Of a stretch of 64,000 nucleotides of DNA, positions 8,801 through 17,156 are shown one piece after another. The position numbers were made by a program, and so were the translations under genes. The stretch spans positions 1-64,000 of the forward strand of contig JAGVTU010000018.1 of NCBI GenBank assembly GCA_019136655.1, in the 5' to 3' direction. The stretch is from Bacteroidota bacterium (GTDB lineage: Bacteria > Bacteroidota > Bacteroidia > AKYH767-A > OLB10). Positions within the stretch are counted from its first letter, which is position 1. Every line of letters begins with the position of its first letter. Below the pieces are notes generated by a model. The model saw only the letters and a program-made list of their open reading frames with translations. It was not told the origin of the DNA and made no database searches.

Positions 8801-10484
8801 ATGGCGCCCACTGATAGCTCAGCGCTCCTGTTCCTCCTGAAGCATTTACAGTTATTGATCCGTTATTTTGTCCGCAGGTGGTAGCAGTAGCTGTTGTGCT
8901 GACAGATAATGCAGTTGCAGGTTCGGTAATCAGCAGATTGGGTATTACTGTCTGACATAAACCATCTGTAACTGTTACCGTGTAAATTCCTGCAGGTACG
9001 TTTGTCAAATCTTTTGTTGTTGCACCATTCGACCATAAATAAGTTACACCTGCTGATGCTCCATTTACATTCAGTGTAATTCCTCCGTCACTGCCGTTTT
9101 TGCAATTTACATTGTTGATACCGTTTACGCTTACAGCAATATTGTTTTTGTTATACACTGTAAAGGTCTGACTGAAATCGCAACCATTTGCGTCCGTTAC
9201 ATCAAGTGTGTAATTGCCGGGAGTAAGATTGTTGGCAGTAGCTGCAGTTCCTCCTGAAGGCGACCACAGATACTGATAAGGAGCAGTTCCTCCCGTCATC
9301 ACTACAGCGATAGAGCCGCTGGCACTACCACACATGGCAGAGTCTATATTCTGACTCTGAACAGACATAGCTGCTGGCTCGGTAATATTTATTGTTGCTA
9401 ATGCATTACATGCACCGTTGGAAGGAGTAACTGTGATGGTATAAGTTCCGGCAGCAAGATTGGATGCAGTGTTGGTAGTACTTACATTGGGCGACCACTG
9501 ATAAGTGAAAGGACCTACTCCTGCAGGCGTTAATGTGATGGAACCGTCATTATCACCATTACAATCGTTGTTGGTATGTTGTTCAGTAACGGTTGCTCCA
9601 TTGATTAAAATCGCTTTGTTGGTTGGCACTGAAATATTATTTCCACACAAATCCTGCACCGGACTAACGATTGCAAAATTGTACACTCCCGATACAGAAA
9701 TAGCAGGAGAAAAAGTTACTGTATATACTTTGCTATAGTCGGCACCGCTGGCACACCCTGTTGATGTAACTGATGTAATCGTATAAGGACCTCCCGGACC
9801 TGTAAGTACAAAATCGGTAGGTTGCACAGAGTTGCAGGTAATGTTTTCATTAAAAGTTAAAGTGATAGATGTGGAACCGCAGGTAATGGGTGTGGTAGTT
9901 AATAACATGGGAGGATACACATCAAAAATACTTCCGGTGGAGGCACTGAAATCTATGGTATATCCCGACTGTGTAGCAGAGTAATTGCTCACATTGATTA
10001 CATACGTCTGACCGGGAGTAACGGGGATACTCGGATTATTCTGTCCGCCACAGGGCCCTGCTGTGTTGTTGTTGGGGCCGGTTACACCACCACATCCCAG
10101 ATTGGGAGCATAATTACAACTCACTTCAATGGACGGATTCGTAAAAATATCGGCACACGTTGCAGTGGTAAGATTATATACAGCCCAGTCATAATCATCC
10201 AGAGGATTGTTGGGAGTGATGGTAAAATTCAGATTTCCGAAAAACGGAGTTGTAAAAGTGTACCACACATCATTTTTTTCACCGCTGAGCAAACACGATG
10301 AACCACTGTTGATTTCATTTGGAATATTTCCGGTTCCGCTATAAGAAAGAGTAGTGCTGTAAACCAGATTACAAATAGGAATGGCATTGGGGCAATCCTG
10401 ATTGGTAGGGGCCTGTGCGAATAGCGTGGTACTGAACAGAATACAGCATACGCAGAAGTTTAAAAATCTGGTAATGGGGTTCAC
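5847..10484 (-). CDS. Giant SprB-repeat / PKD surface adhesin with T9SS type B tail
   Basis: About 1545 residues. From the chosen GTG at 10484 it starts with an ideal signal peptide (VNPITRFLNFCVCC ... TLFAQ). Then come an N-terminal beta domain (~25-200), an Ig-like domain, eleven SprB-type repeats of ~75 residues each with two conserved Cys (first near the start, second in NGC or similar), two more Ig-like units, two PKD domains (second with WDFGDGSTS) and a CHU_C/type B tail (FIPNSFTPNTDGKND ... FNRWGMKVFE ... SWNGK). SprB is the gliding adhesin of Flavobacterium; a role in adhesion or gliding is likely but not shown. The frame extends upstream to a TTG at 10556, but a full promoter lies within that extension, so the upstream start is unlikely. 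Confidence 0.9.
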   Translation of the reverse strand: MNPITRFLNFCVCCILFSTTLFAQAPTNQDCPNAIPICNLVYSTTLSYSGTGNIPNEINSGSSCLLSGEKNDVWYTFTTPFFGNLNFTITPNNPLDDYDWAVYNLTTATCADIFTNPSIEVSCNYAPNLGCGGVTGPNNNTAGPCGGQNNPSIPVTPGQTYVINVSNYSATQSGYTIDFSASTGSIFDVYPPMLLTTTPITCGSTSITLTFNENITCNSVQPTDFVLTGPGGPYTITSVTSTGCASGADYSKVYTVTFSPAISVSGVYNFAIVSPVQDLCGNNISVPTNKAILINGATVTEQHTNNDCNGDNDGSITLTPAGVGPFTYQWSPNVSTTNTASNLAAGTYTITVTPSNGACNALATINITEPAAMSVQSQNIDSAMCGSASGSIAVVMTGGTAPYQYLWSPSGGTAATANNLTPGNYTLDVTDANGCDFSQTFTVYNKNNIAVSVNGINNVNCKNGSDGGITLNVNGASAGVTYLWSNGATTKDLTNVPAGIYTVTVTDGLCQTVIPNLLITEPATALSVSTTATATTCGQNNGSITVNASGGTGALSYQWAPSGSGTSATSLASGVYVITVTDANGCTAVRNVNVAASTNPNATINYIRQTVLCHNDANGSAIISVTSGTAPYTYLWSGGMGTAASNSTLSPGNYVVTVTDNAGCTTTTVVTINNAPQLVLTAGAVQHVKCFGQNSGSATYVGSGGTGALTYQWSPSGGTGSTASNLSAGTYTVLITDANSCTVSSSVVIQQPAAALSNQFTATATTCGLSNGAATATVAGGTPPYSYLWSNNATTGTATALAAGTYTVTITDANQCTLTQSTSIAPSSAPAIANTNIQNLTCAGAGNGSIAIQVSGGVQPYTYQWSNNVSTTNNASSLNAGNYTVTITDQSGCTTSATYSVTSPANITVQLISSQNVDCYGDATGALQIAASGGTGTLNYSWSNGGNGAGIAALTAGSYSVTVTDQNNCTAQQTYNISQPASALSSVTTANNTSCGLNNGTALTTPAGGTAPYKYLWSTGSNAAQINNLASGTYTVIVSDFLNCSVTQSATVQPSTAVAIQNTSQSNVTCNGGNDGAASVAVSGGIAPYTYQWTGGQSTASIQNLNAGSYTVIITDQEGCTETTSFTITQPAAIVVTLPATQTVCELQNATVAPQITGGTAPYQYLWSNGSTQDTLSINPSTGSNYLLTVTDDNGCTSSATTAINIYPQLTLAAFNSYSVCENSTVSLTANVSGGNGVYTYNWDNGASSNKTYSKLFTASATVSLTVSDGCNYTTSASVPVNVVPNPVIIFTAENTAGCIPLTVNFTDSSQAVAGSVYTWNTGAGNPPHQGGNFQITYAQAGIYYPELTITTPAPESCTATKKMTDGIQALELPVADFKFDPEEPTILNPYVSFVNLSQFAASYVWDFGDGSTSSEENPLHHYNLIGTYEVLLTASNSYCEDTALRTLEVTEQYSFYIPNSFTPNTDGKNDLFEAYGTNITSANIAVFNRWGMKVFESSVMPFSWNGKKMNSGEDLPQGIYVYTVKLTDKTGHSHSYNGTVALIR
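7095..9595 (-). repeat. Tandem SprB repeat array within the adhesin gene
   Basis: Eleven consecutive coding repeats of roughly 225 nt. Each encodes a Cys-containing entry strand (such as TTCGxNNGS), a GGTxPYxYxWS core and an exit TYTVTVTDxNGC. Variants recur with a period of three units in the later part: the TTCG/TSCG type returns as repeats 4, 7 and 10, hinting at duplication of three-repeat blocks. Confidence 0.75.
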
Positions 10485-10488
10485 AGCA

Positions 10489-10518
10489 CAAATGTACACT
10501 TTCACCAATAAAATCAAA
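10489..10518 (-). promoter_or_regulatory. Complete -33/-7 promoter (TTTG-N18-TACATTTG) next to GTG start
   Basis: On the minus strand TTTG (10518-10515) is followed after exactly 18 nt by TACATTTG (10496-10489). Only 4 nt separate the box from the GTG at 10484, so this promoter fixes the start of the adhesin and implies a leaderless or near-leaderless transcript. Confidence 0.65.
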
Positions 10519-10582
10519 ATACTCACCAATAATTTGTTGACATGATTTTTACACAATTCAGCTTTATTTAGGTTGATTTAAA

Positions 10583-10590
10583 TACTTTTG
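10583..10590 (+). promoter_or_regulatory. -7 promoter box TACTTTTG
   Basis: Exact TAnnTTTG match 33 nt upstream of the mdh ATG; no convincing -33 element. Confidence 0.55.
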
Positions 10591-10623
10591 CGATTTGAAA
10601 TTTGAACTGTAATAGAATTTAAA

Positions 10624-11565
10624 ATGAAAGTAACTGTAGTAGGCGCAGGAAATGTAGGAGCAACCTGTGCGAATGTAATTGCTCACAACGAAGTAGCCAA
10701 TGAAGTAATTTTACTCGACATTAAAGAAGGTGTTGCAGAGGGAAAATCACTCGATATGTGGCAGACAGCACCCATCAACCTTTATGATACTCGCATCAAA
10801 GGATCAACCAATGACTATGCAGCAACTAAAGATTCAGAAGTAGTTGTCATTACCTCAGGTTTACCACGTAAACCGGGTATGAGCCGTGACGATTTGATTG
10901 CTACCAATGCAGGTATCGTTCGCTCTGTGACTGAAAATATTGTAAAGTATTCTCCCAATGCCATCATCATTGTGGTTTCTAATCCGCTTGATGTAATGAC
11001 ATACTGTGCTTATCTTACTTCTGGATTTGACGCAAAGAAAGTTTTCGGTATGGCAGGAATTCTTGACACTGCACGCTACCGTGCATTTTTAGCTGATGCA
11101 CTCAACTGCTCTCCAAAAGATATTCAGGCAGTGCTTATGGGCGGACATGGCGATACCATGGTACCATTGCCACGTTATACCACTGTTTCAGGTATTCCGG
11201 TGACTGAGCTTATTGCAAAAGATAAACTGGATGCCATCATTCAGCGTACCAAAGTAGGAGGAGGAGAACTTGTGAATCTCATGGGCACCTCAGCATGGTA
11301 TGCACCCGGAGCTGCTGCTGCACAGATGGTAGAAGCTATTGTTCGCGACCAGAAACGTATTTTCCCTTGCTGCGCATGGCTGCAGGGCGAATATGGTTTG
11401 AAAGATATCTATTTGGGTGTTCCGGTTAAATTAGGAAAGAACGGTATCGAACAAATTATCGAACTTAAACTCAATGCTGAAGAGAAAGAACTTCTTGACA
11501 GCAGTGCAAAAGCTGTAAAAGAAGTAATGTCGGTGCTGGATAATATGCAGCAACCTGTTAAATAA
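10624..11565 (+). CDS. mdh: Malate dehydrogenase
   Basis: NAD-dependent oxidation of malate to oxaloacetate in the TCA cycle, cytosolic. The 313-residue length matches the LDH-like MDH family of Bacteroidota. Visible are the Rossmann loop GAGNVGATCA, Asp in LLDIKEG that selects NAD, the mobile-loop arginines in GLPRKPGMSRDD (an Arg-rich loop typical of malate specificity), VVSNPLDVMTY, the catalytic His in MGGHGDTMVP, and the substrate Arg in LDTARYR. A single-gene unit: -7 box 33 nt upstream and a perfect intrinsic terminator directly after the stop. Confidence 0.97.
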   Translation: MKVTVVGAGNVGATCANVIAHNEVANEVILLDIKEGVAEGKSLDMWQTAPINLYDTRIKGSTNDYAATKDSEVVVITSGLPRKPGMSRDDLIATNAGIVRSVTENIVKYSPNAIIIVVSNPLDVMTYCAYLTSGFDAKKVFGMAGILDTARYRAFLADALNCSPKDIQAVLMGGHGDTMVPLPRYTTVSGIPVTELIAKDKLDAIIQRTKVGGGELVNLMGTSAWYAPGAAAAQMVEAIVRDQKRIFPCCAWLQGEYGLKDIYLGVPVKLGKNGIEQIIELKLNAEEKELLDSSAKAVKEVMSVLDNMQQPVK

Positions 11566-11590
11566 TTCTTTTTAGTACGTATCGTATTGT

Positions 11591-11622
11591 ATTGCCACCT
11601 GCCATCAGGTGGCAATTTTTTT
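11591..11622 (+). terminator. Intrinsic terminator of mdh
   Basis: Perfect 11-bp stem (ATTGCCACCTG with CAGGTGGCAAT), CCAT loop, then a run of T, 25 nt after the mdh stop. Confidence 0.92.
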
Positions 11623-11655
11623 CAACATCATCACCATTATTCATAATCGAAAACT

Positions 11656-11663
11656 TACATTCG
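11656..11663 (+). promoter_or_regulatory. -7 promoter box TACATTCG
   Basis: Matches the TAnnTTYG variant used by several genes here; 46 nt before the ATG at 11710 and just after the mdh terminator. Confidence 0.4.
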
Positions 11664-11709
11664 CAGTGCATACTCAATCATACGAAAAAAGAAAATCTTA
11701 TTTCTGAAC

Positions 11710-12885
11710 ATGAACATCATCCTCGCTGATTATAACCGCAACAACCTGCTGCCATTTACATTTATGCGACCGGTAGCTGCCATCCGCTGCGGCATCCTTA
11801 CCATTGCCGAAAAATGGGAAAAACTTTCTGAGAATAGCTGTTCCTTTATTACGGAGAATTATCTCTCTGCAAAATTTCCACTTAAAAAAGCTGCGGATAA
11901 TCTTGTGGTAAACGGTGCTGTGCTCATCAACGAAAAACTCTATTCTGAAATAATGACTCTGGAAAATGGTCAGGTCATGGTGAAAGGTGACATGGTGCTT
12001 GCCATCAGAACTTCTTCGGCTGATATTGGCGACTTCAGCAAGATTGATTATGACGAAAGCATTGAAACCGATTTGGAAATTGATGTGCTCAGTTATCCCT
12101 GGGATATTTTCAGATTGAATGAGAAAGCTGTTTCGGATGATTTTGTTATGATAACAAAAGGACGGAAAAGTGCAGCCGTTGATGCTGACACTACACTGAT
12201 AAATCCATCACAGATATTTATTGAAGAAAGTGCAAAGGTTCAATGTGCTGTTATCAATGCTTCAGCAGGTCCTGTGTATATTGGTGCTCATGCCGAAGTA
12301 ATGGAAGGGTCTTTGATACGTGGTCCGTTTGCTCTGTGCGAACATGCAACATTAAAGATGGGTGCAAAAATTTATGGAGCCACAACCATTGGCCCGCACT
12401 GCAAAATAGGAGGAGAGGTGAGCAATTCAGTGGTGTTTGGTTATTCCAACAAAGCGCATGACGGGTTTCTGGGAAACTCTGTGGTGGCTGAGTGGTGTAA
12501 CCTCGGTGCCGATACCAATAACTCAAACCTGAAAAATAATTACGGCATGGTGAAATGCTACAACTATGCTAAGAAAGATTATATAAACACAGGCTTGCAG
12601 TTTTGCGGACTGATGATGGGCGATCACAGCAAAGCTGCCATTAACACCATGTTCAACACCGGTACAGTTGTAGGAGTTGCTGCCAATGTTTTTGGCGGTG
12701 GTTTCCCTCCGAAATATATCCCTTCATTTGCCTGGGGCGGATTTGGCGATGAACAGTTTCAACTTGACAAAGCTGTGGAACTGGCTCGCGAAGTTTATAA
12801 AAGACGAAATCTGGATTTCGACAAAACTGAAGAGGCCATACTGAATCATGTGAATGGCCTTGAACTGATTCTGCCATCAGAATGA
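11710..12885 (+). CDS. Bacteroidota-type GlmU-like sugar nucleotidyltransferase/acyltransferase
   Basis: A 391-residue protein with the N-terminal NTP-transferase variant seen in Bacteroidota (MNIILADYNRNNLLPFTFMRP, where the usual GxGTRxxP loop is absent) and a C-terminal left-handed beta-helix of hexapeptide repeats (from ~170: IFIEESAKV, GPVYIGAHAEV, GSLIRGPFAL, ATTIGPHCKIG). The family is annotated as an alternative GlmU, making UDP-GlcNAc for peptidoglycan and lipid A by uridylyl and acetyl transfer. Residues NSNLKNNYGMVK and the Asn-rich loop fit the acetyltransferase site. It lies between the mdh terminator and lon, 71 nt ahead of lon. Confidence 0.88.
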   Translation: MNIILADYNRNNLLPFTFMRPVAAIRCGILTIAEKWEKLSENSCSFITENYLSAKFPLKKAADNLVVNGAVLINEKLYSEIMTLENGQVMVKGDMVLAIRTSSADIGDFSKIDYDESIETDLEIDVLSYPWDIFRLNEKAVSDDFVMITKGRKSAAVDADTTLINPSQIFIEESAKVQCAVINASAGPVYIGAHAEVMEGSLIRGPFALCEHATLKMGAKIYGATTIGPHCKIGGEVSNSVVFGYSNKAHDGFLGNSVVAEWCNLGADTNNSNLKNNYGMVKCYNYAKKDYINTGLQFCGLMMGDHSKAAINTMFNTGTVVGVAANVFGGGFPPKYIPSFAWGGFGDEQFQLDKAVELAREVYKRRNLDFDKTEEAILNHVNGLELILPSE

Positions 12886-12956
12886 ATGGCACGACCATTG
12901 ACTATATAGTATTTCACTGAATTTTAGCCGAAAGGCTGACAACTTGACTTTAAAAT

Positions 12957-15437
12957 ATGTTTGAACTGGAAGATCATAAAAACCCCTTTTTAACCGGAAT
13001 AAATGACGATGAACCCGAGTTAATCCCCTTACTTTCAACCGAAGACGAGGAGCAACTCAATAAAGAAAGCATTCCGCAGGAACTGTCAATATTGCCGCTT
13101 CGCAATACCGTACTTTTTCCGGGTGTGGTAATTCCTATTACCGTTGGCCGCGATAAATCCATTAAGCTTATCAAGGATGCTTATAAAGGTAATAAAACCA
13201 TTGGCGTAGTGGCTCAGAAAGATACCAATATCGAAGACCCTTCTTTTGAAGACCTTAACAAAATCGGAACGGTAGCCAACGTGATAAAAATGCTCCGTCT
13301 GCCGGATGGAAATACCACCATCATCATTCAGGGTAAAAGACGTTTTTCATTGGTTGAGATGGTTCAGAGTGATCCTTATCTGAAAGCCAAAGTTGAACCA
13401 CTGAACGATTTAAGTCATAGTGTTAAAGAGAAAGAATTTAATGCAACAGTTGATTCGTTAAAAGATATTTCGCTGCAGATAGTGCAACATTCGCCACACA
13501 TTCCGAGTGAAGCAGGATTTGCCATCCGCAATATTGAAAGTCCAACGTTTCTCATCAACTTTATTTCGAGCAATATGCAACTTGAAGTTGCCAAGAAGCA
13601 GGACTTACTTGAGATGACAGACATCAAACAGCGTGCGCTTAAAGTGCTTGAATATCTCACACAGGAACTGCAATTGCTCGAACTGAAATCTCAGATTCAG
13701 AATAAAGTGAAAGTGGATTTGGACAAACAGCAACGCGAATATTTTCTGAACCAGCAACTCAAAACCATTCAGGAAGAACTTGGCGGCAATACGCCTGATC
13801 AGGAACTGGAGGAATTGCGTGAGCGTGCAAAAAAGAAAAAGTGGAGCAAGGAAGTGGCTGCTGTTTTTAATAAAGAACTTGAGCGATTGGGACGTATCAA
13901 TCCTGCTGCAGCCGAATATTCTGTCACACTCAACTATCTCGATTTACTGCTCGAACTGCCATGGGGAGAATTTACAGAGGATAATTTTAACCTGAAACAT
14001 GCGCAGAAAGTATTGGACAAAGATCATTATGGTCTCGAAAAAGTAAAGACACGTATTCTCGAATATCTTGCCGTACTGAAACTGAAGAAAGACATGAAAT
14101 CACCTATCATGTGTTTGTTTGGTCCTCCGGGTGTTGGAAAAACATCTCTTGGAAAATCAGTAGCCAAAGCACTTGGCAGAAAATATGTGCGCGTGTCGCT
14201 GGGCGGTTTGCGTGACGAAGCTGAAATTCGCGGCCACCGAAAAACCTACATTGGAGCAATGCCCGGACGTATTATTCAGAATCTGAAAAAAGCAAAATCG
14301 TCCAATCCTGTTTTTGTATTGGATGAAGTAGATAAACTCACCAACGATTTTCATGGCGACCCCAGCTCGGCATTGCTTGAAGTACTCGATCCTGAACAGA
14401 ACAATGCATTTTATGATAACTATGTGGAGATAGATTATGATTTGAGCAACGTGCTGTTTATTGCCACTGCCAATAGCCTGAGCACTATTCAGCCGGCATT
14501 GCGCGACCGTATGGAGATTATTGAAATTAACGGCTACACCGTAGAAGAAAAAATTCAGATTGCAATCAAACACCTGTTGCCAAAACAACTGGAAGCACAC
14601 GGACTGAAAAAACATCATGTGAGTTTCAGCAATTCCATTATTGAATATATAATTGAGTTTTACACCAGCGAAAGCGGTGTGCGCAGTCTTGAACGTAACC
14701 TTGCATCGGTCATCCGCAGCATTGCAAAAAAAGTTGCACTCAACGAAAAGTATGAAAAGAAAATTGACAAAGACGCTGTAGAAACAGCATTGGGTGCTCC
14801 GATATTTTTGCGTGATAAATTTGCCGACAACAGTGTGGCAGGAGTAGTAACAGGCCTTGCATGGACTTCAGTAGGTGGTGATATTTTATTTATCGAGTCC
14901 AGCCTGAGCAAAGGAAAAGGAAGCCTTTCACTCACAGGTAACCTCGGTGATGTGATGAAAGAATCAGCACAGATTGCACTTGCTTATCTCAAAGCTCATG
15001 CTGCAGATTTTGGTATTGACAACCGTGTTTTTGACCAGTGGGATATTCACATTCACGTGCCCGAAGGAGCAACTCCAAAGGATGGCCCTTCAGCAGGTAT
15101 CACCATGCTTACATCACTGGCATCAGCATTCACACAACGTAAAGTGAAACTCAAGCTCGCAATGACAGGAGAAATTACCCTGCGCGGAAAAGTACTGCCT
15201 GTTGGTGGCATTAAAGAAAAAATTCTTGCTGCCAAACGTGCAGGCATTACCGACATTGTACTTTGCGTGGACAACCAGAAAGATATCAAAGATATCAAGA
15301 GTGAATACCTGAAAGGACTTCGCTTTCACTATGTGTCAACCATGTCGGAGGTAATTGACCTTGCTTTAATGAAAGAAAAAGTAAAAAAGCCTCTCGATTT
15401 TACAATCAAACCGGTTGAGAAGAAAATTGTAGCCTGA
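12957..15437 (+). CDS. lon: ATP-dependent endopeptidase La (Lon)
   Basis: Full-length 826-residue LonA that degrades misfolded and regulatory proteins in the cytosol. The LAN substrate-binding domain spans ~40-245 ([18 protein letters not shown]), a coiled linker follows (~250-330), then the AAA+ module with Walker [10 protein letters not shown] near residue 388 and Walker [11 protein letters not shown]. The protease domain has Ser in PKDGPSAGI near 711 and Lys in [14 protein letters not shown] near 754, the Ser-Lys dyad. A TATGTTTG overlapping the start codon is probably chance. No heat-shock operator is recognisable; a palindrome ACTATATAGT lies at 12901-12910. Confidence 0.97.
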   Translation: MFELEDHKNPFLTGINDDEPELIPLLSTEDEEQLNKESIPQELSILPLRNTVLFPGVVIPITVGRDKSIKLIKDAYKGNKTIGVVAQKDTNIEDPSFEDLNKIGTVANVIKMLRLPDGNTTIIIQGKRRFSLVEMVQSDPYLKAKVEPLNDLSHSVKEKEFNATVDSLKDISLQIVQHSPHIPSEAGFAIRNIESPTFLINFISSNMQLEVAKKQDLLEMTDIKQRALKVLEYLTQELQLLELKSQIQNKVKVDLDKQQREYFLNQQLKTIQEELGGNTPDQELEELRERAKKKKWSKEVAAVFNKELERLGRINPAAAEYSVTLNYLDLLLELPWGEFTEDNFNLKHAQKVLDKDHYGLEKVKTRILEYLAVLKLKKDMKSPIMCLFGPPGVGKTSLGKSVAKALGRKYVRVSLGGLRDEAEIRGHRKTYIGAMPGRIIQNLKKAKSSNPVFVLDEVDKLTNDFHGDPSSALLEVLDPEQNNAFYDNYVEIDYDLSNVLFIATANSLSTIQPALRDRMEIIEINGYTVEEKIQIAIKHLLPKQLEAHGLKKHHVSFSNSIIEYIIEFYTSESGVRSLERNLASVIRSIAKKVALNEKYEKKIDKDAVETALGAPIFLRDKFADNSVAGVVTGLAWTSVGGDILFIESSLSKGKGSLSLTGNLGDVMKESAQIALAYLKAHAADFGIDNRVFDQWDIHIHVPEGATPKDGPSAGITMLTSLASAFTQRKVKLKLAMTGEITLRGKVLPVGGIKEKILAAKRAGITDIVLCVDNQKDIKDIKSEYLKGLRFHYVSTMSEVIDLALMKEKVKKPLDFTIKPVEKKIVA

Positions 15438-15647
15438 AAAATTCAGCTATAATTGCTGTTACTCTTTTCTGATGATAAATTTTCCGGTATGGGAATATCA
15501 TTTGTTATTTGCTTCAATTAGGCAGCTGCCTGTTGGTTGTCAGTTTTGTGAATCTTAAGCTTTTGAAATCGAGACAAAACTTGAAAGACAAATTCAAGGA
15601 ACAATTTGTTAGACTATTAAAATTATATAAGTCAGAAGAGTTAATCC
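15438..15647. other. Gap between lon and the ICMT-like gene
   Basis: A 210-nt intergenic stretch. It holds a 12-nt perfect palindrome AGGCAGCTGCCT at 15520-15531 but no U-tailed hairpin, -7 box or credible gene that I can see. Confidence 0.4.
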
Positions 15648-16130
15648 TCAAATCCATCTTCTCACTTTCTTTTTATAATTCAGATATTCCTCTCCAAACT
15701 CCTTTTCTAAATATTTTTCTTCTTTTTTGATAATATACTCTTGTACAAAGATGATGAGTAATGGAAAAATAATAATGTGCCACCAGTTGCCAAAGATGCA
15801 TGTAATTGCGAGATAAACCAATGCCAGACCCAGATACATAGGATTGCGTGTAAAAGCATAAATATTATTTGTTTGAAGCGCAGTGGCTCGTTTGATAAGA
15901 ATCACGGTGTTTTTTGTTTTAAAAAACTGAAACAGACTTCGCGCAATGAAATAAATTGCAGCAAGTAATAATATCACTGCAAAAAAATTAAGTACATTTC
16001 GGTTAAATAAATCTGAATGAACCGGAATATTCTTTTGAAGTATAATACCGATAAAATAGAATAATACATAAAACAATGGAGGAGGAATGTAAACCCCCGG
16101 ACCTTTGGATAAGTCAGTTTGATTTTTCAT
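15648..16130 (-). CDS. Isoprenylcysteine carboxyl methyltransferase-like membrane protein
   Basis: A 160-residue integral membrane protein with about four to five hydrophobic helices and the ICMT/PEMT signature: the cofactor loop TRNPMYLGL followed by the hydrophobic segment and the C-terminal EEKYLEKEFGEEYLNYKKKVRRW, in which the Glu-Tyr-Tyr pattern binds S-adenosylmethionine. Bacterial members methylate unknown, possibly lipid, substrates. The gene is A+T-rich and isolated; lon lies on the other strand with a 210-nt gap. A near-consensus TACTTTTA box lies about 20 nt upstream. Confidence 0.85.
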   Translation of the reverse strand: MKNQTDLSKGPGVYIPPPLFYVLFYFIGIILQKNIPVHSDLFNRNVLNFFAVILLLAAIYFIARSLFQFFKTKNTVILIKRATALQTNNIYAFTRNPMYLGLALVYLAITCIFGNWWHIIIFPLLIIFVQEYIIKKEEKYLEKEFGEEYLNYKKKVRRWI

Positions 16131-16342
16131 TTTGAAAATTCAATGAGTAAAAGTACTACTTGTTTTCAAATAGGGTTAAAATCAAAATTGTTTTTTTAAT
16201 TAACGCGCTACAGATTTTCTGCCATTATGATTTGTGACATTTTGTTTTTCTGATGATTTAATTTTTTGAAATTAAACATGACAGATGATGAATGTCATTT
16301 CAGAAATTAACATCTCTATCCTACATTTTTCCGAAAAATTTT

Positions 16343-16350
16343 TATATTTG
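16343..16350 (+). promoter_or_regulatory. -7 promoter box TATATTTG
   Basis: Exact TAnnTTTG match, 35 nt before the ATG at 16386; lies in a 255-nt A+T-rich divergent intergenic region. Confidence 0.5.
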
Positions 16351-16385
16351 TTGAGATAAAATAATCCTGATTAAATTTTAAGTTC

Positions 16386-17156
16386 ATGGTAAAAAGAAAA
16401 ATCAGAATTGGATTGATTGGTTTTGGTAAAACCGGGAAAGCAGTGGCGAGTGTATTATTGCAAAACAAAGACTTTCGTCTTGATTGGGTTTTGAGAAGAA
16501 AAAAGAATCTGAGCATGCGCAGTGCTTCTGAGTTTTTGGGTATTGATTCTCCTGACCCGGGAATGATTTATTCTACAGAGACGATGCCGGTAAGGGAATT
16601 ACTTGATAAGCATCCGATAGATATAATAATTGATTTTTCTTCAACAGATGGAATTTATACTTACGGTAAGCAAGCGGCAGAGAAAGGAATAAAAATTATT
16701 TCAGCCATTTCGCATTACAGCGATAAAGAAAAAAGATATCTGAAAATGCTTGCCGGACAAACCACAGTATTTTGGTCACCAAATATCACCTTGGGAGTCA
16801 ACTACCTGATGTTTGCTTCCAGATATCTTAAAAAAATTGCTCCCTGGGTTGATATCGAAATTGTTGAAGAGCATTTTAAGGGTAAGGAAGGTATATCAGG
16901 TACTGCCATGAAAATTGCAGGTGCACTGGAGCTTGAACAAGGACAAATCAATTCCATCAGAGTAGGAGGTATTGTAGGTAAACATGAAGTGATTTTTGGG
17001 TTTCCTCATCAGGTTGTACGTATCAGTCACGAAAGTATTTCGAGGGAAGCTTTTGGTAATGGAGTAGTTTTTGTTTCCAAGAATATTTTGGAAAAAGACA
17101 AAGGCTATTATGTCTTTGAAGATATTCTTGCACCATTTTTTGCTATGTCAGCTTAA
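16386..17156 (+). CDS. DapB-like (dihydrodipicolinate reductase family) oxidoreductase
   Basis: A 256-residue homologue of 4-hydroxy-tetrahydrodipicolinate reductase. It has the Rossmann loop IGLIGFGKTGKAVA, the DapB-type segment IIIDFSSTDG, SPNITLGVNYLM and the C-terminal RVGGIVGKHEVIFGFPHQ. The active-site loop reads EEHFKGKEGISGTA. With a one-residue gap, His163 and Lys167 can be aligned to E. coli His159 and Lys163, but the second His is Phe and the Asp-Ala-Pro before SGTA is shortened. A second, standard DapB is expected elsewhere in the genome, so this copy may act on another substrate. It overlaps the 3' end of the convergent T9SS gene by 4 nt. Confidence 0.78.
   Translation: MVKRKIRIGLIGFGKTGKAVASVLLQNKDFRLDWVLRRKKNLSMRSASEFLGIDSPDPGMIYSTETMPVRELLDKHPIDIIIDFSSTDGIYTYGKQAAEKGIKIISAISHYSDKEKRYLKMLAGQTTVFWSPNITLGVNYLMFASRYLKKIAPWVDIEIVEEHFKGKEGISGTAMKIAGALELEQGQINSIRVGGIVGKHEVIFGFPHQVVRISHESISREAFGNGVVFVSKNILEKDKGYYVFEDILAPFFAMSA

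Noticed and set aside
12926-12937. AGCC-GAAA-GGCT hairpin between the GlmU-like gene and lon
   Set aside because: The stem is only 4 bp with no U tail, too weak to call a terminator.
12953-12965. TATGTTTG box at the lon start
   Set aside because: The match overlaps the ATG itself, so it cannot drive the full lon frame; treated as chance.
14157-14618. 153-codon frame on the minus strand inside lon
   Set aside because: It lies wholly antisense to the AAA+ domain, has no recognisable domain and no -7 box; lon is intact across it.
15509-15730. 73-codon frame starting in the lon/ICMT gap
   Set aside because: It runs into the ICMT-like gene on the other strand, has no -7 box and no recognisable product.
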